From the NCBI GenBank assembly GCA_014860005.1, contig JACZKP010000156.1:1-64000 (forward strand): a stretch of DNA of 64,000 bases, read 5' to 3'. Positions 50,229 through 57,952 of this stretch are shown here, piece by piece. The notes beneath the pieces were generated by a model. The model saw only the letters and a list, made by a program, of their open reading frames with translations. It had not been told where the DNA came from and ran no database searches. Each line of letters starts with the position of its first letter. Position 1 is the first letter of the stretch. Position numbers and translations under genes: made by a program. This DNA is from Verrucomicrobiota bacterium (GTDB lineage Bacteria; Verrucomicrobiota; Verrucomicrobiae; Limisphaerales; UBA11358).

Positions 50229-51386
50229 TCACTTCGATTCCATGCGGAGGTTCATGCCCGTCTTCATGGTCATTTTCTGTTTCTGACCGCCCATGTCCAT
50301 GCTCAACGACATCTCGGTTTGCGCCTGCATGGTCGCCAGCAACGGCATGAGTTGCGCAAGGTCCACGGTCATGTTGCCGGTGCCGGTGCCGGTCATTTTG
50401 GTGACATCAAGTTTCATCTGCGGCATGGCCGGGTTTTGGATTTTTTGATTCGCGGCGGTTTGAGCAATGGTTACCGCCGTGTTGAGACGGTTGCCCTCTA
50501 TTGAAAGCAGTTCGTAGGTCGCCGTCTGATTGATCGTCATGCCCTGCGACTTGAGCGGCTGCCGGACTTCCCATTTGGCGCCGACGCCCACGGCCTCCTC
50601 GGGCAAATGCACCGCGATGTTCGACCAGGTTTCCTGCATCTGGGCCAGGGACTGGCGCATTTGCGGGTCGGCATCCGGTGGCACCACTAACTCCGATTCC
50701 TTGTTGAAGCCGCGATTGGACATGGTGGCGGTATTGGTAATCCCTTGCACCCCGCCAAGCGACGCCTTCATGGCTTCCACGACTTGCGGCATGGCGTCGG
50801 GATCATCGGCCACGCTGACGTCTCCCAAGGTGATTTCATAAGTGATATCGCCTTCGGAGGAAACCGTTTTCACGGTCACGTCCATGGGCATGATGATTCC
50901 CGGCATCTTCATTGGCTGGCCGAGGCCCATGTCCATCTCCATTTTCAAGGTCGTCGTCACGGTCTGGCGGGCGCCGGGTTCGGGCTGAAGCCGCAGCGCT
51001 CTGCGCGGTTCCGTCCCGGCGGACAGCAACTTCACCGGCGAGGATGACGCTGCCGTGGAGGTTTTGGCTTCAGTGGGAGTTACAGTAACAACCGGCTGGG
51101 AGAGCGTGGCGATTTTGTCCGCCAGGTAGTTTAGGCGATAGGAAACCACTTTGACATTCCAGGTGGGATGCCGCTGCTTGAAATTCACCAACGCACTGTG
51201 AGCCTCCTGGTATTTGGCTTTCGCCGCCTCGCGCTCGCCGGCTTTGTTAAGCGTATCCGCCTGGTCCATTTGCTCGTGAATGCGCAGATACCGGGTCTCG
51301 GCGTCATCCGCCCACGCCGGGGCCAGGGCCAGGAGGAGGATGAAGATAATCGCCGCAGCGCGGGTTGGATAACCATTCAAGTTCAT
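50229..51386 (-). CDS. Exported hypothetical protein, 385 aa
   Basis: This protein has a signal peptide (AAAIIFILLLALAPAWA). A helical region resembling a tetratricopeptide-like hairpin follows (LRIHEQMDQADTLNKAGERE, then AAKAKYQEAHSALVNFKQRH), then a linker and a large beta-rich C-terminal domain with Met-rich strands (MEMDMGLGQPMKMPGIIMPM, MSLSMDMGGQKQKMTMKTGM). The C-terminal part is like the DUF6263 type of exported proteins, as far as I recall. No catalytic motif is visible. The ATG at 51386 overlaps, on the opposite strand, a possible ATG of the antiporter-like gene, so the two share a tiny divergent promoter region or one of them starts further in. Confidence 0.7.
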   Translation of the reverse strand: MNLNGYPTRAAAIIFILLLALAPAWADDAETRYLRIHEQMDQADTLNKAGEREAAKAKYQEAHSALVNFKQRHPTWNVKVVSYRLNYLADKIATLSQPVVTVTPTEAKTSTAASSSPVKLLSAGTEPRRALRLQPEPGARQTVTTTLKMEMDMGLGQPMKMPGIIMPMDVTVKTVSSEGDITYEITLGDVSVADDPDAMPQVVEAMKASLGGVQGITNTATMSNRGFNKESELVVPPDADPQMRQSLAQMQETWSNIAVHLPEEAVGVGAKWEVRQPLKSQGMTINQTATYELLSIEGNRLNTAVTIAQTAANQKIQNPAMPQMKLDVTKMTGTGTGNMTVDLAQLMPLLATMQAQTEMSLSMDMGGQKQKMTMKTGMNLRMESK

Positions 51387-51411
51387 GCGGCGAAATCTAT
51401 TCAGCCACGGA

Positions 51412-52008
51412 ATGGCGTCAAACCAAAAGCAGGTGGTCACGGAAAATGCGCGGCACGAAAGCGCGAACGTTCCGGTCTGGCTCACCCTCACCCATCTGTT
51501 GACGCTCGGCTTGGTGGTCGCCTTTGCGCATCATCCCGACGTGTTCTTTGGCGTGTTGGTGTTGTTCCTCGGCCTCGTCACCGCCACGCACAAACACCAG
51601 GACGATCTCAAACTCCGCGAAGGCTTGTTGGTCGGATTCTTTCTGGCCGGACTCGTCACGCTGGGTTCGCTCCAAGCCTACTGGCTCAAGCCGTTGCTCG
51701 CGCAGCTCAACGGCGGGGCGTTGTTCTTTGGCGCCACGGCCCTGACCTCCATCACCGACAACGCCGCGCTCACGTATCTCGGCTCCATGGTGGAAGGCAT
51801 ATCGGACGAGCTCAAATACGCGCTGGTGGCCGGCGCGGTAACCGGCGGAGGCTTGACGGTCATTGCCAATGCCCCGAACCCGGCGGGGGTGGGTATTTTG
51901 CAGGGCGCAAAAGTATTTGCCGGCGAAGGCATCAGTCCGCTGGGTTTGTTGCTCGGCGCCCTGCTGCCAACTGCCGTCTCCGTGGTGTTCTTTTGGTTCC
52001 TGCGCTGA
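51412..52008 (+). CDS. Na+/H+ antiporter-family protein (Na_H_antiport_3), C-terminal half only
   Basis: This 198-residue protein has about five membrane helices. The segment LFFGATALTSITDNAALTYL, then GSMVEGISDELKYALVAGAV and TGGGLTVIANAPNPAGVGIL is the conserved core of the putative Na+/H+ antiporter family, whose members are, to my knowledge, about 400-450 residues. Only the C-terminal half is present. It begins with a polar stretch and an ATG at 51412, although another ATG at 51385 is in frame. The sequence just upstream belongs to the divergent exported gene, so the N-terminal half is not nearby. It is either a truncated gene or a half-size form that works as a dimer. Confidence 0.7.
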   Translation: MASNQKQVVTENARHESANVPVWLTLTHLLTLGLVVAFAHHPDVFFGVLVLFLGLVTATHKHQDDLKLREGLLVGFFLAGLVTLGSLQAYWLKPLLAQLNGGALFFGATALTSITDNAALTYLGSMVEGISDELKYALVAGAVTGGGLTVIANAPNPAGVGILQGAKVFAGEGISPLGLLLGALLPTAVSVVFFWFLR

Positions 52009-52132
52009 TCGCGTCGGCAGCTTGCCTCAGTAGAACCGCGACCGGCCAACAGCCGCAAAGCGGAATTGCAGCGGCCGGGCAATGACCCGCAAACCAACCC
52101 ATCTGAACCGTAGGTGGTTGCTGCGGCGTGCA

Positions 52133-52167
52133 AGTGAATTCAGGCATGAGTTGAGCCAGTGAATTCA
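52133..52167 (+). promoter_or_regulatory. Duplicated AGTGAATTCA site upstream of hen1
   Basis: AGTGAATTCA occurs at 52133-52142 and again at 52158-52167, 25 bases apart, and each copy contains the 8-bp palindrome TGAATTCA. The second ends 38 bases before the hen1 start. Two helically phased palindromic sites in front of an RNA repair operon make a plausible operator, but no regulator gene is next to it. Confidence 0.4.
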
Positions 52168-52205
52168 AAATGGCGCAGACTTCCCTGACCTTGTAGCCTC
52201 TGTCC

Positions 52206-53711
52206 ATGCTGCTGACGCTAACGACAACGCACCGTCCAGCCACGGACCTTGGCTACTTGCTCCGCAAGAATCCGGGGCGTCCGCAGTCATTCGAGCTTTC
52301 GTTCGGCAAAGCGCATGTCTTTTATCCCGAAGCCACGTCTGAGCGATGCACGGTTGCATTGCTCGTTGAAGTTGATCCGGTCGGTCTGGTGCGAAATCGC
52401 CGTGGGCCATCGGGCGAAGGCGGTGCGCTTGAGCAATACGTCAATGATCGTCCTTACGCCGCCTCATCCTTCTTGAGCGTGGCTCTCGCCGATGTTTTCG
52501 GCAGTGCTCTCTCTGGCAAAAGCAAAGAGCGTCCTGAGCTTGCCGACACGCCGTTGCCGCTGTCGGTGACTTTCTCCGCGCTGCCATGCCGTGGCGGGGA
52601 GGAGTTTTTGCGGAAACTTTTTGAACCGCTGGGCTACACCTTGTCTGCGCGCCGGTTGCCGCTGGATGAGAAGTTTTCTGACTGGGGAGAAAGCTCCTAT
52701 TTCCAGGTCGAATTGAATGCGCGGCTGCCGTTGCAGCAGCTTCTATCTCATCTGTACGTGCTCGTGCCGGTGCTGGACAACGACAAGCACTATTGGGTGA
52801 GCGATGACGAGGTGAACAAACTCCTGCGCCATGGTGAAGGCTGGCTGGCAGCGCATCCTGAACGCGAAGCCATCACTCGCCGCTACCTCAAGCATCAGCG
52901 CAGCCTGGTGGACGATGCGCTGGCCCGGCTCGTGGGTGAAGACGAACCGAATCCCCATGCCGTGGCCGAAACGCGCGACGGTGAGGAAGCGGCGCTGGAA
53001 GCCTCACTTTGTAGCAGCCGAGGTAACGAGGCTCAAACTTCTCCACAACCAGGTCAGAGCCTCCTCACGTCGGCTGCAACGGAGGAAAGGCAAATGACGC
53101 TTAACGAACAGCGCCTCGGCTCGGTGCTGGCCGCGTTGAAAAGTACGAGCGCTGCTCGCGTCCTGGACCTGGGCTGTGGTGAAGGCCGCTTGCTTCAGGC
53201 TTTGCTCAAGGAAAAGCAGTTCACTGAAATTGTCGGCATGGACGTGTCGCACCGCGCGCTCGAAATCGCCCATGACCGTTTGCACTACGACCGCCTTCCG
53301 CCGGTTCAGAAGGAACGTCTGCGCTTTCTGCACGGCTCGCTTATTTACCGCGACCAGCGTCTCGCTGGCTTCGATGCCGCCGCCGTAGTGGAAGTGATTG
53401 AACACCTTGATGCCGCGCGACTGGCTGCGTTTGAGCGTGTTCTGTTCGAGTGCGCCAAACCAAAGCACATCGTCATCACGACACCCAACCGCGAATACAA
53501 CGTGAAATGGGAAACACTGCCCGCCGGCAAGTTTCGTCATCGCGACCATCGCTTCGAATGGACGCGCGTGGAGTTTCAGGAATGGGCCAAAGGTGTTGCC
53601 GAACGCTTCGGCTACAACGTGCGCTTCCTGCCCGTCGGCCCGGATGATCCGGCGGTTGGCTCACCAACGCAGATGGGCGTGTTTGAGCAGGCACAACGAA
53701 GCACAGCGTAA
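52206..53711 (+). CDS. hen1: 3'-terminal RNA ribose 2'-O-methyltransferase Hen1
   Basis: This 501-residue enzyme adds a 2'-O-methyl group to the 3' end of cleaved RNA during repair, protecting the sealed junction from being cut again. The N-terminal half (about 1-260) is the Hen1 N domain (LTLTTTHRPATDLGYLLRKN at the start, LADTPLPLSVTFSALPCRGG in the middle). The methyltransferase domain has SAM motif VLDLGCGEGRL (about 319-329). The Hen1 metal-site segment EVIEHLD (about 394-400) and HRDHRFEW further on supply Glu and His ligands. A palindromic repeat encodes about 23 residues between the domains. The next gene starts three bases after the stop. Bacterial Hen1 normally pairs with Pnkp, which is two genes downstream. 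Confidence 0.93.
   Translation: MLLTLTTTHRPATDLGYLLRKNPGRPQSFELSFGKAHVFYPEATSERCTVALLVEVDPVGLVRNRRGPSGEGGALEQYVNDRPYAASSFLSVALADVFGSALSGKSKERPELADTPLPLSVTFSALPCRGGEEFLRKLFEPLGYTLSARRLPLDEKFSDWGESSYFQVELNARLPLQQLLSHLYVLVPVLDNDKHYWVSDDEVNKLLRHGEGWLAAHPEREAITRRYLKHQRSLVDDALARLVGEDEPNPHAVAETRDGEEAALEASLCSSRGNEAQTSPQPGQSLLTSAATEERQMTLNEQRLGSVLAALKSTSAARVLDLGCGEGRLLQALLKEKQFTEIVGMDVSHRALEIAHDRLHYDRLPPVQKERLRFLHGSLIYRDQRLAGFDAAAVVEVIEHLDAARLAAFERVLFECAKPKHIVITTPNREYNVKWETLPAGKFRHRDHRFEWTRVEFQEWAKGVAERFGYNVRFLPVGPDDPAVGSPTQMGVFEQAQRSTA
53011..53080. repeat. In-frame palindromic repeat in hen1 (copy 1)
   Basis: The left arm GTAGCAGCCGAGGTAACGAG and the right arm CTCCTCACGTCGGCTGCAAC pair with about four mismatches. 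The repeat encodes SRGNEAQTSPQPGQSLLTSA within the linker between the two Hen1 domains. Near-identical units occur at 55700-55781 and 56402-56478. Confidence 0.85.
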
Positions 53712-53714
53712 CCA

Positions 53715-55091
53715 ATGGAGCGTCATCAATCATTGCTCGAAAGTCATTGCAGGCGTCAGCTAAATGAGCCGCTTGAAAGCATTGAACTTACGAGGATGGG
53801 AATGCCTCCAGTTAAGTGGACTGGCAAATTAACGAGCAGACTTGATGGACAAATCGTCATAGTGCTTGAAACCAATACAAGATTGTGGGGTCTCCTTGAC
53901 GATGGTGAATCCGGCGTCATCGTGCCCAACGAACGCTTGTTTTGTCTCGAGGCCCGCACGGCCAAAGGAATGCGCATGCAAGCAGTTGGCATTTACCCAT
54001 CTGCTCCCCATATCAGCCTCAACTACGCCAAACTCCAGTTTGTGCCTCAAGAGATTACACTTTGGTCTGAAACAGCCTTGCCTGACTCGCCTTGGGTGAC
54101 CGGTGCGATAACAAGATTTGACGAGAATGGCGCGTGCCGGAACTCCGAGCGCATCGCATGGCCGCCGGTGTTTGGCAGCGAAGCTACATGGCATGAGTGG
54201 TACTGTCTTCAGTTTGATCAGACGTCATTCGGCTTGTCCAAGAAGAGAGATGATTTTTGCCGGTTTGCCGTTTGGACCGACACACAGCCAAGGCACGAGA
54301 CATTGTTCGCTCAGGCGGAGGCATTTCTTTACGCGCTCGGTTTCCGAATCGGACAACGCGTCAATTGGTTAGCTTACACTCGTGTGAAAAGCGGGCGGCT
54401 TGAGACAATTTTGGCGAAGCCAATTCCGCCACGTTCCGCCACACAACATTCACCGCTTCCTTCAGACATCGGAGATGATGACGAGGAAACCTTGCTTCGT
54501 CGTGCTTACGAATTCTTTCTCCTGGAGAAGAACTACCCGGTCATTAACCAGCTTGGAATGTTTTGGGACGCCACAGATAACTTTCTTCCCGTTCAGTCGC
54601 TCGTTGCTGCAACAGTGATTGAAGGTTTGGCCGACTTCATCAAACAAAGCACCCAAGATTCCGAAGCAGAAGAACGGTTTGCGCGCTTCAAGGATCAACT
54701 GAACGCGCATCTGATACGGAACGCCCGCGATCTGGTTGTCACAGATGGTGCGAAGAAGGATTGCGCTTTTCTCACGAAAATCCGTAAAGTGGTTCAGTCA
54801 ACACAACTGCTTTCGCTTTCAGAAAAAGTCAGGCTAGCTGCTCAGATAGCCAAGATTCCGTTGCAAGGAACTGAAGTAAGAGCGTGGAACAAGATGCGAA
54901 ATCGCATTGCCCATGGCGATTTTTCACCTGGCCCGCTTTCAACAAGCCTGGTTCAGATTCAAAGCCAACAACTGGATTGCGCGGCGAATATCATCAACAA
55001 ACTGGTTTTAGGTCTAATCGGCTATGGAGGGGTATTTACAGACTTCAGTTCTCCGGGTTGGCCAGCACGCTCTTTTGTGAGGACTGTATGA
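53715..55091 (+). CDS. HEPN-domain putative RNase (ApeA-like) in the RNA repair operon
   Basis: This 458-residue protein lies three bases after hen1 and overlaps pnkp (ATGA). The N-terminal half (about 1-230) is beta-rich and unlike any family I know well (KWTGKLTSRLDGQIVIVLET, then TLWSETALPDSPWVTGAITR). The C-terminal half is helical and ends in a HEPN-like unit with the RX4H RNase motif at residues 395-400 (RNRIAH), followed by GYGGVFTDFSSPGWP. The overall shape, long N-domain plus C-terminal HEPN ending in such a Gly-rich tail, resembles the ApeA-type anti-phage RNases. Codon use is visibly more AT-rich than in the neighbours, suggesting transfer. I infer an RNA-cutting enzyme whose damage, or that of an attacker, the flanking enzymes repair. 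Confidence 0.65.
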   Translation: MERHQSLLESHCRRQLNEPLESIELTRMGMPPVKWTGKLTSRLDGQIVIVLETNTRLWGLLDDGESGVIVPNERLFCLEARTAKGMRMQAVGIYPSAPHISLNYAKLQFVPQEITLWSETALPDSPWVTGAITRFDENGACRNSERIAWPPVFGSEATWHEWYCLQFDQTSFGLSKKRDDFCRFAVWTDTQPRHETLFAQAEAFLYALGFRIGQRVNWLAYTRVKSGRLETILAKPIPPRSATQHSPLPSDIGDDDEETLLRRAYEFFLLEKNYPVINQLGMFWDATDNFLPVQSLVAATVIEGLADFIKQSTQDSEAEERFARFKDQLNAHLIRNARDLVVTDGAKKDCAFLTKIRKVVQSTQLLSLSEKVRLAAQIAKIPLQGTEVRAWNKMRNRIAHGDFSPGPLSTSLVQIQSQQLDCAANIINKLVLGLIGYGGVFTDFSSPGWPARSFVRTV

Positions 55092-57817
55092 CTTTCACCA
55101 TCCCAGAACTTTCCTTCGTCGTGCTGATCGGCGTGTCCGGTTCGGGCAAGAGCACGTTTGCGCGGAAGCATTTCAAGCCAACGGAGATTTTGTCCTCCGA
55201 TGCGTGTCGCGGGCTGGTGTCGGACGATGAGAACAGCCAAGCGGCGACGAAAGACGCTTTTGAACTGCTTCACTTCATCGCTCGCAAGCGGCTCGCGGCG
55301 GGAAAGCTGACGGTGGTGGACGCGACGAACGTGCAGCCGGAATCGCGCAAGCCGCTCGTGGGGATCGCCCGCGAGTTCCATTGTCTGCCGGTGGCCATCG
55401 TGCTCGATGTGCCGGAGCGCGTGGCGCATGACCGCAACAAGATGCGCCCCGACCGTGATTTCGGCCCTCATGTCATTCGCCAGCAATCGCAACAGTTGCA
55501 CCGCTCATTGCGTGGGCTGGAACGCGAGGGATTCCGCCACGTCCATGTCCTCAAGTCATTGGAGGAAATCGAAGCCGCCGTCATCGAGCGTCAGCCGTTG
55601 TGGAATAATTTGAAGCACGAGCACGGGCCGTTCGACATCATCGGCGATGTGCATGGGTGTTTCGATGAGCTTGTGGAGTTGCTGGGAAAGCTGGGATACG
55701 TAGCCGCCGAGGTAACGAGGCGGACGGGGAGCGAGGAATTTGTCAAAGCGGAGGAATCTACCTCCTCACGTCGGTGGCTACATCCAGATGGCCGCAAGCT
55801 GGTGTTCGTCGGCGACTTGGTGGATCGCGGGCCGAAAGTTCCGCAAGTGCTCAAGCTGGTGATGAATACCGGGGCCAGCGGCGCGGCGTTGTGTGTGCCG
55901 GGCAACCATGACGTGAAGCTAATGCGCAAATTGCGCGGGCGTGACGTTCAGATCACGCATGGTCTCGCGGAATCTTTGGCGCAACTCGCCGACGAGCCGG
56001 AGGATTTCCGCAAACGCGTTGCGGAATTCATTGATGACCTGGTGAGTCATTACGTTCTCGACGACGGCAAACTGGTCGTTGCCCACGCGGGCATGAAGGA
56101 ATCCATGCAAGGGCGCGGCTCCGGTGCGGTGCGCGAGTTCGCTTTGTTTGGCGAAACGACCGGTGAGACGGATGAGTTTGGTCTGCCCGTGCGCTACAAC
56201 TGGGCTGCCGAATATCGCGGCGCGGCGACGGTCGTGTATGGACACACGCCTGTGCCTGAACCGGAGTGGTTGAACCGCACCATCAACATTGATACCGGCT
56301 GCGTCTTCGGCGGGAAACTCACGGCGCTGCGTTATCCAGAGAAGGAACTCGTTTCGGTCGCGGCTCGACAGGTTTACGCGACGCCGGCGAAACCATTCCC
56401 GGTAGCAGCCGAGGTAACGAGGCTCATTTCTAACGCTTCAGGAGATGAAAGTCAGAGCCTCCTCACGTCGGCTGCTACGGGATTGACGGCACAGCAGCAG
56501 AACGACGATTTGCTCGACCTCGCCGACGTGACGGGCAAGCGCATCGTCAGCACGCGATTGCGTGGCAACGTGACTATCCGCGAGGAGAACTCCATCGCCG
56601 CGCTGGAAGTGATGAGCCGTTTCGCCGCGAATCCCAAGTGGCTGATTTATCTTCCGCCCACGATGTCGCCGAGTGAGACAAGTCAAGCGCCCGGATTACT
56701 GGAGCATCCGGCGGAAGCATTCGCTTACTTTCGCCATGCCGGTGTGCCGCACGTTGTCTGCGAGGAAAAACACATGGGTTCGCGCGCCGTGGTGATTATC
56801 TGTCGCGACGAAGATGCTGCACGAAAAACTTTCGGCGTGACTGGCGAAGGCATCGGCATTTGCTACACACGCACGGGTCGAAGGTTTTTCGACAATACGA
56901 CTTTGGAAGTGGAATTCCTTGAGCGCGTCCGTGCCGCCGCTACCGCCGCCGGGTTTTGGGACGAGTTCAAAACCGACTGGCTCTGCCTCGACTGCGAGTT
57001 GATGCCGTGGTCAGCGAAGGCACAAGAGCTGGTGAAGCAGCAATACGCCGCCGTCGGTGCATCCGCACAGGCGACGCTTGCGGCTGAAGTCGCCGTGCTG
57101 AAACAGACCGCCGGGCGCGGACTTGATGTCAATGAGTTACTCGCGCATACAACCGCGCGCCGCCAGATGGTGAGCGACTACATCGAAGTTTATCGCCGCT
57201 ACTGCTGGCCGGTGAACTCGGTCAACGATCTGAAGCTCGCGCCGTTTCACCTGCTCGCCACGGAAGGAAAAGTTCATACGGACAAACCGCATGACTGGCA
57301 CATGCAAACTTTGGCTCGCCTGGAAGATGGAGCGCCGCTCTCCGAGCCGGCGCGTGACGGTGGGATTGCGAATCGCGCCGGGTCGGAGACCGGCGCTCCG
57401 GCAAAGAGCATTCTCATCGCAACGCCGTTCCGTATGATTGACGTGACCAATCCCGAAAGTGAAGCCGAAGGCATTCGTTGGTGGGAGGAACTGACCGGGC
57501 GCGGCGGCGAAGGCATGGTTGTGAAGCCGTTGGAGTTCATCGCCAAGAGCCGGCGTGGACTCGTGCAACCGGCGGTGAAGTGTCGTGGCCGTGAATATCT
57601 CCGCATCATCTACGGCCCGGAATACACCGCGGCAGAAAATCTCGAACGCCTCCGGGCGCGCGGCCTTTCTACAAAACGGTCGCTGGCGCTGCGTGAATTT
57701 GCTCTCGGCATCGAATCACTCGAAAGGTTTGTTCGGAAAGAGCCCTTGCGTCGCGTGCATGAAGCGGTCTTTGGCGTGCTGGCGTTGGAAAGCGAACCCG
57801 TGGATCCACGGCTATAA
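55088..57817 (+). CDS. pnkp: Polynucleotide kinase-phosphatase-ligase (Pnkp), RNA end repair
   Basis: This 909-residue three-domain enzyme heals and activates broken RNA ends. The kinase has P-loop GVSGSGKST (15-23). The phosphatase (metallophosphoesterase) has GDVHG (186-190), GDLVDRG (242-248), GNHD (272-275) and YGHTP (384-388). The ligase-type adenylyltransferase has motif I KHMGSR (561-566), DCELMPWS (about 635-642) and GEGMVVKP (808-815). Start ATG overlaps the stop of the HEPN gene; the longer frame upstream is just that gene's shadow. Three palindromic repeats add extra peptide at about 203-231, 438-464 and 747-771. The protein is correspondingly longer than the roughly 850-870 residues I recall for the family. 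Together with Hen1 it forms a complete RNA repair pathway. Confidence 0.95.
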   Translation: MTFTIPELSFVVLIGVSGSGKSTFARKHFKPTEILSSDACRGLVSDDENSQAATKDAFELLHFIARKRLAAGKLTVVDATNVQPESRKPLVGIAREFHCLPVAIVLDVPERVAHDRNKMRPDRDFGPHVIRQQSQQLHRSLRGLEREGFRHVHVLKSLEEIEAAVIERQPLWNNLKHEHGPFDIIGDVHGCFDELVELLGKLGYVAAEVTRRTGSEEFVKAEESTSSRRWLHPDGRKLVFVGDLVDRGPKVPQVLKLVMNTGASGAALCVPGNHDVKLMRKLRGRDVQITHGLAESLAQLADEPEDFRKRVAEFIDDLVSHYVLDDGKLVVAHAGMKESMQGRGSGAVREFALFGETTGETDEFGLPVRYNWAAEYRGAATVVYGHTPVPEPEWLNRTINIDTGCVFGGKLTALRYPEKELVSVAARQVYATPAKPFPVAAEVTRLISNASGDESQSLLTSAATGLTAQQQNDDLLDLADVTGKRIVSTRLRGNVTIREENSIAALEVMSRFAANPKWLIYLPPTMSPSETSQAPGLLEHPAEAFAYFRHAGVPHVVCEEKHMGSRAVVIICRDEDAARKTFGVTGEGIGICYTRTGRRFFDNTTLEVEFLERVRAAATAAGFWDEFKTDWLCLDCELMPWSAKAQELVKQQYAAVGASAQATLAAEVAVLKQTAGRGLDVNELLAHTTARRQMVSDYIEVYRRYCWPVNSVNDLKLAPFHLLATEGKVHTDKPHDWHMQTLARLEDGAPLSEPARDGGIANRAGSETGAPAKSILIATPFRMIDVTNPESEAEGIRWWEELTGRGGEGMVVKPLEFIAKSRRGLVQPAVKCRGREYLRIIYGPEYTAAENLERLRARGLSTKRSLALREFALGIESLERFVRKEPLRRVHEAVFGVLALESEPVDPRL
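55700..55781. repeat. In-frame palindromic repeat in pnkp phosphatase (copy 2)
   Basis: GTAGCCGCCGAGGTAACGAG at the left and CCTCCTCACGTCGGTGGCTA at the right pair imperfectly, giving 82 bases that encode AAEVTRRTGSEEFVKAEEST and a few more residues. It lies between the first and second phosphatase motifs, before the HPDGRKLVFVGD strand. Confidence 0.85.
56402..56478. repeat. In-frame palindromic repeat in pnkp linker (copy 3)
   Basis: GTAGCAGCCGAGGTAACGAG and its partner CTCCTCACGTCGGCTGCTAC enclose 77 bases encoding AAEVTRLISNASGDESQSLL and a few more residues. It sits between phosphatase and ligase domains. Arms match copy 1 almost exactly. Confidence 0.85.
57329..57399. repeat. In-frame palindromic repeat in pnkp ligase, second family
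   Basis: Arms at 57329-57354 and 57374-57399 (26 bases each, two mismatches; GGAGCGCCGCTCTCCGAGCC at the left) enclose a 19-base loop. They encode GAPLSEPARDGGIANRAGSE within the ligase, between HMQTLARL and ILIATPFRM. The sequence is unrelated to the other three repeats in the operon. Confidence 0.85.
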
Positions 57818-57952
57818 ATTTCCGGGCGCACGGAGTTACGACCGCCGGATTCCGAATCCTGTCAAAGTGTTGTCCCGCTTCTGAAGCCCGCGTTATTCCG
57901 CTTACGGTTGGGCCGGGAACCGCCGACGCACGGCGACCTACGAAGCGGCTCA

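Noticed and set aside
54884..55087. N-terminal extension of pnkp
   Set aside because: The extra 68 codons overlap the HEPN gene out of frame; the ATG at 55088 fits the family start and gives an ATGA overlap.
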